NCBI GenBank assembly: GCA_964006375.1
Contig: OZ023267.1
Span: 24,424,239-24,488,238 of the forward strand
Reading direction: 5' to 3'
Origin: Tillus elongatus
Taxonomy: Eukaryota; Arthropoda; Insecta; Coleoptera; Cleridae
DNA length: 64,000 nucleotides
This document shows, piece by piece, positions 57,441 to 64,000 of the stretch. Both the position numbers and the translations under genes were made by a program. Position 1 is the stretch's first letter. The number at the start of each line of letters is the position of its first letter. Under the pieces are notes generated by a model, which saw only the letters and a list, made by a program, of their open reading frames with translations, ran no database searches and was not told the origin of the DNA.

Positions 57441-58690
57441 TTGATATTAAAAAACGGATTTGATTAGGTTGACTAAAACGAAATCATACTGGCGATTAAT
57501 TAGGAAAAATAACTGCTACGTTTATAATTTGGCAGATACTTTACTTTTCTAAATATGAATAAAGTTTGCTTCTGGAAATATTCTGTATAACTTTAATGAA
57601 ATTTGTAATACAAGTTTATTTTAAAGAGACTTACATTATCTACAGATATAGCAAAATTTAGTTCTTTACCTTCATAGAAAATTTAGTTTAGGGCATTTTT
57701 CTCAAAAGGAGTTAGAACGCAAGATTTTTTGATAATAGAGAGATATCGATGGTAACACTTTCTAAAGAATTCTTCAAATGTGTGCGTACTAGGACCTCTA
57801 ACATCGATCTTCAAGGTCTATGTAAGTTTAATGTATTAACTTTACTAACATGCCGTATAATAATAGTGTACAATTATTATAAAAATTCGCTACTATAATG
57901 CACTTGCTGGGTCCAGAAATTTTGAATTATTCGAAAAAAACAGGAAATTTTTAGTTTTAGTTTTTTTGTTTCAAGCGATTACCGAAAGACCTAGACTTTT
58001 TTAACTATGACATTATTAGGACACTATTCCATGGGTAATCTAGATGTGTCATCATATTTTCCAAGGCGTTCTTGATGCAAGAGTTACAATACATAACTTT
58101 CATTTTTCTTATGGATGCCATATTAGATTTTTGCATTTTTAAAAAGTTTTTTTTTCTGATTAGAATGATATATCACACGTTAGGATCATATCTTACTTGC
58201 TATCAAAATTTGCAAAAAATCGTTTCTGCGAAGAGGGGAGGGAAGGGAAGCTAATAAATTTGTTTCACCATCTAAATATTGACAGTTCAACCAAACTCTG
58301 ATGTTTATAGTATTTCTGTACATTGCCTCTGTGGCATTTATTCTAAAGTCATGAGTTTTAGAAATGAAAAAAAAAGAGAGACATGATAAATATGTATAAC
58401 CAAAATAATAAAAACGCTAGAGTTACTAGTGAAAATTATTTAAATGAATATCCGGAAAGGCGGCAACCACACTATTCTTATTTTCATGGACTAGATTGTT
58501 GTACTAGATTTTCGTTAACGTCGCTTATTCTACTACCATACTTGTTTTTGGCTATTCCAAATGAACCATATCCTTTTAGATTACGATCAAGTCGATTAAA
58601 AATAAAAATAGTGTAGTTGCCGCAAGACACAAAATACATGGATAGAAAGACAAATAAAAGCGTGCTTGACGAGGCTGCAGAAGCAAGATG
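57441..58690. other. No gene recognised; TA-repeat debris
   Basis: A lone ATGCACTTGCTGGGTCCAG arm at 57898 and a GCGTACTAGGACCTCTAACA arm at 57783 are fragments of the TA-repeat family. The ORF at 58383-58616 has no resemblance to a known family. Confidence 0.4.
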
Positions 58691-58692
58691 CT

Positions 58693-58931
58693 ACTAAGTG
58701 AAGATTGTAACCTATGATGAGCACGGATAAATACACTTAGAGAACCCAAATTACCACAACACATTTTAAAAAACCTGACGATCGTTTCACTCACCAAGTT
58801 AACGTCATCGAGGGATGAATTATTCATCGCTAACTTGGTTAGTGAAACGATCGTCAGGTTGTTTAAAATGTGATTTGGGTTCTCCAAGTATGCTTATCAG
58901 TGCTTATCAGAGGTTCCAATCTTCACTTAGT
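58693..58931. mobile_element. PLE-2-type palindrome, full length (239 bp)
   Basis: Perfect 15-bp ends ACTAAGTGAAGATTG and CAATCTTCACTTAGT; the whole unit is nearly self-complementary. GTGAAACGATCGTCAGG is present in both directions (58851 region on +, 58775 region on -). The CTGATGA box is shortened to CGATGA on - and lost on +, so both hammerhead-like motifs are dead. Confidence 0.75.
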
Positions 58932-59109
58932 GAATTGTTTCTTATGTTTGGGGTCCGTTGAAATTTTTGTATGTATCTGGGCAATACCTAAAAAATTATT
59001 AATCGATTTTGAACAAACTTGGCACTTGTCTTTTTAGTGAATTTTTATTTACTACTACTTACTAGTACCCCTGGAACCCATATTCCGGGTCAGTTTAAAT
59101 TTTTATATG

Positions 59110-59228
<119 letters not shown>

Positions 59229-60218
59229 CCAACCGATAACTCAAAGAATATAAACCGATTTCAATGAAACTCGGCAAGTGACCTTCTTTTATTAATCGCT
59301 TGGACGAGTTCGTTAGCTAGGAAAATCGGACAGGGTTTTCCGGAAAAATTTTGAGTTTTATTTCGAAAAAAAATTTTTCTTCGAAAATTACAAAGATATT
59401 TTAATGAAATTTGACAGAAATGTTGCCTTGGGAAAGAACTTACTACTTACAAAAATTCAACTCTCTAAGTTTATAAAAAATTGAGTTAAAAAATGTTGAG
59501 TTTTCTTACGAAAAATTTTTTTTCTCCGAAATTTACAAAGTTATTTTAATGAAATTTGGTGAATATGTTTCATTACCAAATACCTTACTACATGCCAAAA
59601 TTAGACTTTCTAAGCTTATAGAAAATGGAGTTATTCAAATTTGAAGCATTTAATAAAAATTCACTACCATAACGCATTTGCTGCGGCTCGAATTTTTTAT
59701 AAATTTCTTGGAGAAGTCGTTAGACAGCCTAAAAAATTATATCCGAAAAAAAAGTAAATTGATGAAATTCCCTACACATGTTACCCTTATAGATACTTAG
59801 ATACTATTAGGTACCACAATTGAAGTCTCCAATTTCATAAAAATTAAAGTTATTAGAATTTTAAAGACTTCTTCAAAATTCGCTACCAAAACGTTATTGC
59901 TTCGTCCATACTTCTTATATCATTCTCTACGCCCGGTGTTCAAACTGCAGTAAAATCGCGGTACAATAAAACACCAGTATGTCTATTAAATAATATTAAC
60001 TAACAACAAACTGTCTCACGTCCCACGACTGTTTTCCATATAGAGCTGACCACTGAAAATATCAGAAAAGGCAACAAATGCGCTCATTAATGTTGACTCA
60101 TCACAATTATTATCAGCATGTCCTACTTTATAAAGCTTCCATACACGCAGTGCTTGAATATGAGAAACTTTCATAAATCAAATCAGAGTATCAAAACGTT
60201 TGTTTTCTTTGATAGATA

Positions 60219-60515
60219 AAAAGTCTGGACGCAGCAAGTGCGTTATGGAAGTGAATTTTCATAAAAAAAATTCTAATAGCAAATATCTCTCTCTAATGCA
60301 TCAATCTGGTTACTGGTATAACTTATATAGTAAAAACAATGTACCATATTTTATCAAAATAACTAATTGTTTGAAAATGTACAAAAATTTTCCGAAAATA
60401 AACTTAAAATATTTCCGAGAAAACTGGTTTCCTAGCCAACAAACCTTAGGTTAATAGCAAATTTCAAGCATTTAATGAAAATTCGCTACTAAAACGCACT
60501 TACTGCGTCTAGAGT
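60219..60515. repeat. Palindromic-ended module, copy 5
   Basis: Starts AGTCTGGACGCAGCAAGTGC and ends AACGCACTTACTGCGTCTAG; inner phrases match copies 1 and 3. Confidence 0.75.
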
Positions 60516-60894
60516 TTTATCTTACAAACATTCATCATATTTCGTTAAAAAATGCAAAAATGAATAAATATAAGGGTGTTCGAAAAAAAATTGTAGGTAT
60601 CACCAACGACTTAAGAGCCATCCTGTGATTGTCAAAATATTTTTATAAGATGCAGCTCAAGACACCCTATAATTAACGTACACAACTTTTCCTCGTATCT
60701 TGTATGATAGCGATTATATTGAGAATGGTCATGAGACCGAAACACTGTATGTGAGCTCAATAAAGTATATTTTGTGAACGTGAATTTTCTTTTAAAAAAT
60801 TCACTAATGAGGAGATCCCGACTTTTTAATTTAAAAAAATTCTTGAAATGAGCGTGAACTAGGCCCCCTAGAAGCTATATCCAGGGTCTGTTTG

Positions 60895-60999
<105 letters not shown>

Positions 61000-61199
61000 T
61001 CACATCGATGCTTTTGATCAAGCTTTGTGAGTACCTTCCTTTTGCAAGTGGCTTGGATATGTCCGTTAGCCAGGAAAATCGGCCTAGCTTTTCCCGGACA
61101 ATTTCGTGTTTCCTTTCGGAAAAAAGTATGTCCCCGGAAATAACAAAGTAAAGGCAACCAAATTTGGCAGGCGTGTTTTTATTATTAAGAGTGAATAAT

Positions 61200-61540
61200 G
61201 TTCCAAAATTTAGGTCTGTAAGGTTAAAGACAAAAAGTTATTTGCATTTAAAGAATATTTTTTTTGAGTTTTCCTCAAAGTCGCGATTTGAAACGTCAAA
61301 ATTGGCAACATTTAGGCAAATAACCTGAAACAAATCCGGATTATGTAAAGAAAATGTTGCAAGAAGAGTGTTCTGCAATCCATTCAGTTTCAGCTTCAAC
61401 CGTCATTGTCCTTCATTTTACTAAAATATTTCCAGAAAATTCATTTCAAATATACCCTTTCTTTGATGCTTTGGCGGTAGTTTTAGTAACGTTTATGGTT
61501 TGACGGTCTATAATTATTAGCTTATTTTCGTAGAAAAAAT
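61200..61540 (+). repeat. TA-repeat family, body segment (+ orientation)
   Basis: AAGAAGAGTGTTCTGCAATC and TTTGATGCTTTGGCGGTAGT match 42.46-42.85 kb. Confidence 0.65.
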
Positions 61541-61884
61541 TCGTTAATGAGGTGACCGCGATGTTTTATTTTAAAAATATTTCTTCAAATGAGCGTAAAC
61601 TAGGTCCACTAGAATCCATATCCGGGTTAAGTTTCAGTTGTTATCTGTTTACAGATATACAGGGTGGCGCATTTCAACGGTAAAGCTCAATATAATTGTT
61701 ACTATAGAAGATACGAGAAAAGGTTGTATACGTTAATTATAGGGTGTCTTGAGCTGTATCTTATAAAATGATTTTGTCAATCACAGGGTAGTCCATAAGT
61801 TGTTGGTGATACCTACAATTTTTTTCGAACACCCTTATACTATTGAATCTTTTAAAGGAATATGATGCATGTTTGTAAAAAAAA

Positions 61885-62202
61885 TCGAGATGCAAGAAGT
61901 GCGTTTTGGTAGCGAATTTTCATTAAATGCCTCAAATTTCAATAACTCAATTTGCTATTAACCTAAGGTTTGTTGGCTAGGTAATCAATTTTCCCGGAAA
62001 GATTTTAAGTTTATTTACGAAAAATTTTTGTACATTTTCAAACACTAAGTTAGTATGATAAAATATTGTATAGTGTTCATACTATATAGGTTATACCGGT
62101 AACCAGATTGATGTCTGCTTGCATTAGAGAGACATGTGCTATTGAAAATATTTTTATGAAAATTCACTTCCACAACACACTTTCTGCGCCCAGACTTTTG
62201 TT
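61885..62202. repeat. Palindromic-ended module, copy 6
   Basis: Left arm GAGATGCAAGAAGTGCGTTT and right arm AACACACTTTCTGCGCCCAG, both diverged; inner sequence matches copy 1 closely (TATATAGGTTATACCGGTAA). Confidence 0.7.
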
Positions 62203-62613
62203 ATTTTTGAGTAAAATAAAATAATTTAACAAGAATCGGCGAAATTGAACGTCCAGCTAAATAAATAACCAATTAACATTTCCTTAAATTCTGCCTTGCA
62301 TTGGCTTTATGTACAAAACTGTTGGTAAACTTGTATAAACGTTACAACTATGTTTAAAGAAATTGTATCTGGTGTAGATACGCTAATACTAGAAACTTAA
62401 TTAAATTAAGTGGTTTCGATGGGTAACTGCAACTAAATCAATTAGTACATCACAGAAAAATATACCGAATAAATAACTCCGTTAGAAGCACATTGAGAAA
62501 AATTTAGTGCGTCTAGTTTAGACTAGAAAAACGACTGCTACTGCTCTTATTTTCCTGGCTAACGAACTTATCCAAGCAATTTGCAAAGGGAAGGTATTAT
62601 TTGTTGAGTTATC

Positions 62614-62615
<2 letters not shown>

Positions 62616-62671
<56 letters not shown>
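62616..62671. repeat. (TA)n microsatellite, tract 15
   Basis: About 56 bp of TA followed by the reverse arm TGACCCCGGATATGTGTTCT. Confidence 0.95.
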
Positions 62672-62674
<3 letters not shown>

Positions 62675-62810
62675 ATATAAAAATTGAAACTGACCCCGGA
62701 TATGTGTTCTGGGGGGCCTAATTAGCGCTCATTTTAATATTTTTTTTCAAAATTCACTAAAAGCAGACATGTTAATATATACGGCAGAATGAATATCAAT
62801 GTTAGAGACC

Positions 62811-62971
<161 letters not shown>

Positions 62972-63199
62972 AGCTTGCCAAAACAAATCTTTGTTATTAT
63001 ATCCGATAACAAAAGTATCATTCAAGCCACAGTAGACTTAGTGTTCCTTCCATAAAAAAATAGTCCTGCAAATTGAATCATAACTTCCACAGAGCTGTAA
63101 TAATTTATTCTCTTCAGAAAGGCATTGGAATGAATTTAGAGCCCATGACTTGACCACAAAGAAAATATTTGTATTCCTGTACCCATAAACTTTTGAAAC

Positions 63200-63691
63200 G
63201 TTATATTACTTGAGTTTTATTGAAAAAATGTCAGTTTTCACCAGATCACCACTTACTTATCCCCTACCCCCAGAAGCGATCTTACCCAAAACAATTCGAA
63301 GCGTTCCTTTGTTGGGTGCTAACTGGATACCAAATTTAAAGATGATATCTCAATTCGTTCGAAAGTTATTGCGTCTATTAACAGACAGACGTACATGCCG
63401 TTCCAATTTCAAGTTTTCTATTGGTTTTTAGACTTTTTACTCCGTTTTGTCAAACAAAAAAAAATCGAAATTTTTGTTAACAATATTCCTCCCCCACACA
63501 TTCAACCCCTAATTTAATTTCAGAACACAATACCAGATGTTTGATGAAATTAAAAGTTATCTAATAAATAAACCCTAAAACGATATATTACTTGAGTTTT
63601 AACGAAAAAATGTCATTTTTCACCAAATCACCCCCTATCCATCCCCTACCCCCTAAAGCGATTTTACTTAAAAACAACCGTTCGTTTGCGA

Positions 63692-63692
<1 letters not shown>
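63200..63692. repeat. Direct repeat pair (about 110 bp)
   Basis: ATATTACTTGAGTTTTATTG...CCCCTACCCCC near 63205-63275 recurs at 63585-63655 with small changes. The first copy continues into unique sequence, the second into (TA)n tract 18. Confidence 0.75.

Positions 63693-63764
<72 letters not shown>
63693..63764. repeat. (TA)n microsatellite, tract 18
   Basis: About 72 bp of TA followed by AAATTGAAACCGACCCCGGAT, the reverse arm of the TA-repeat family. Confidence 0.95.
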
Positions 63765-63768
<4 letters not shown>

Positions 63769-64000
63769 AATGTATAAAAATTGAAACCGACCCCGGATAT
63801 GAGTTCTAAAGGCCAAAATTCGCGCTCATTTGAAAATTTTTTTGCAAAGTTTCACTATCGATACCTCTCTATTAGTGATTTAAAAAAAATAAAAGTTCAC
63901 TAAAAACGTTGATTGTTGAACAGTTGACAATGACTCTCGGCAAATCAGTGATCAATATTCACCAATACAGATCACGTAACAGTTTTTTGTGATTATGATT

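Noticed and set aside
58693..58931. Active hammerhead ribozyme in the 239-bp palindrome
   Set aside because: The CUGAUGA box is shortened on one strand and missing on the other; only the GAAAC and stem III parts remain.

Overview
This is a eukaryotic, AT-rich window that reads as an insect nuclear genome; a beetle or similar large-genome insect is my guess, and the order is not provable from the window. The evidence is an insect-type painless-like TRPA channel, spliced exons of a gamma-tubulin complex subunit, and insect-type LINE, Penelope-like, mariner/Tc1, hAT and Helitron remains. Nothing bacterial, viral or CRISPR-like is seen.

Host genes are few. (1) On the + strand, two 3' exons of a GCP2/Grip84-like gene (6050-6231 and 9048-9126) are separated by a 2.8-kb intron filled with a MITE and a dead LINE. 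A 191-bp tandem duplication has copied the splice acceptor and first codons of the last exon. (2) On the - strand, a long single-exon ORF (28210-31077) encodes a painless-like TRPA channel and is the only intact-looking host protein.

Layout. 1-5 kb: stacked transposon corpses (transposase N-terminus, LINE A, Tc1, LINE B). 6-9.4 kb: GCP2 tail. 10.7-12 kb: RNase H-bearing LINE fragments. 12.3-16.6 kb: a nested set (large TIR-like unit, MITE, non-autonomous hAT with a Penelope-type tail inside). 16.7-24.5 kb: LINE B, E, D and C remnants, two with clear target-site duplications (TSDs). 26-64 kb: 18 long (TA)n tracts set in a repeat family that occurs in both orientations and carries palindromic GCAGCAAGTGC ends.

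The most interesting system is the Penelope-like element (PLE) complex at 32.4-36.2 kb. An old PLE with roughly 200-bp inverted terminal repeats has been split inside its GIY-YIG endonuclease codons by a (TA)n tract holding a second, almost intact PLE with reverse transcriptase (YVDD) and GIY-YIG domains. That younger PLE has a hammerhead-ribozyme-like fold starting one base after its predicted stop codon. Related hammerhead-like hairpins occur elsewhere: short palindromes with two head-to-head motifs near 51.8, 55.7 and 58.8 kb, and tails near 12.2, 14.7, 26.9, 49.3 and 54.0 kb. Most share an unusual feature, extra nucleotide(s) between the CUGANGA box and stem II, and a very short self-complementary stem III. 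Hammerheads in PLEs are known; the density, the variant core and the free-standing inverted pairs deserve checking.

Limits: all family assignments come from reading translations and motifs, without database searches; edges of old repeats are approximate.
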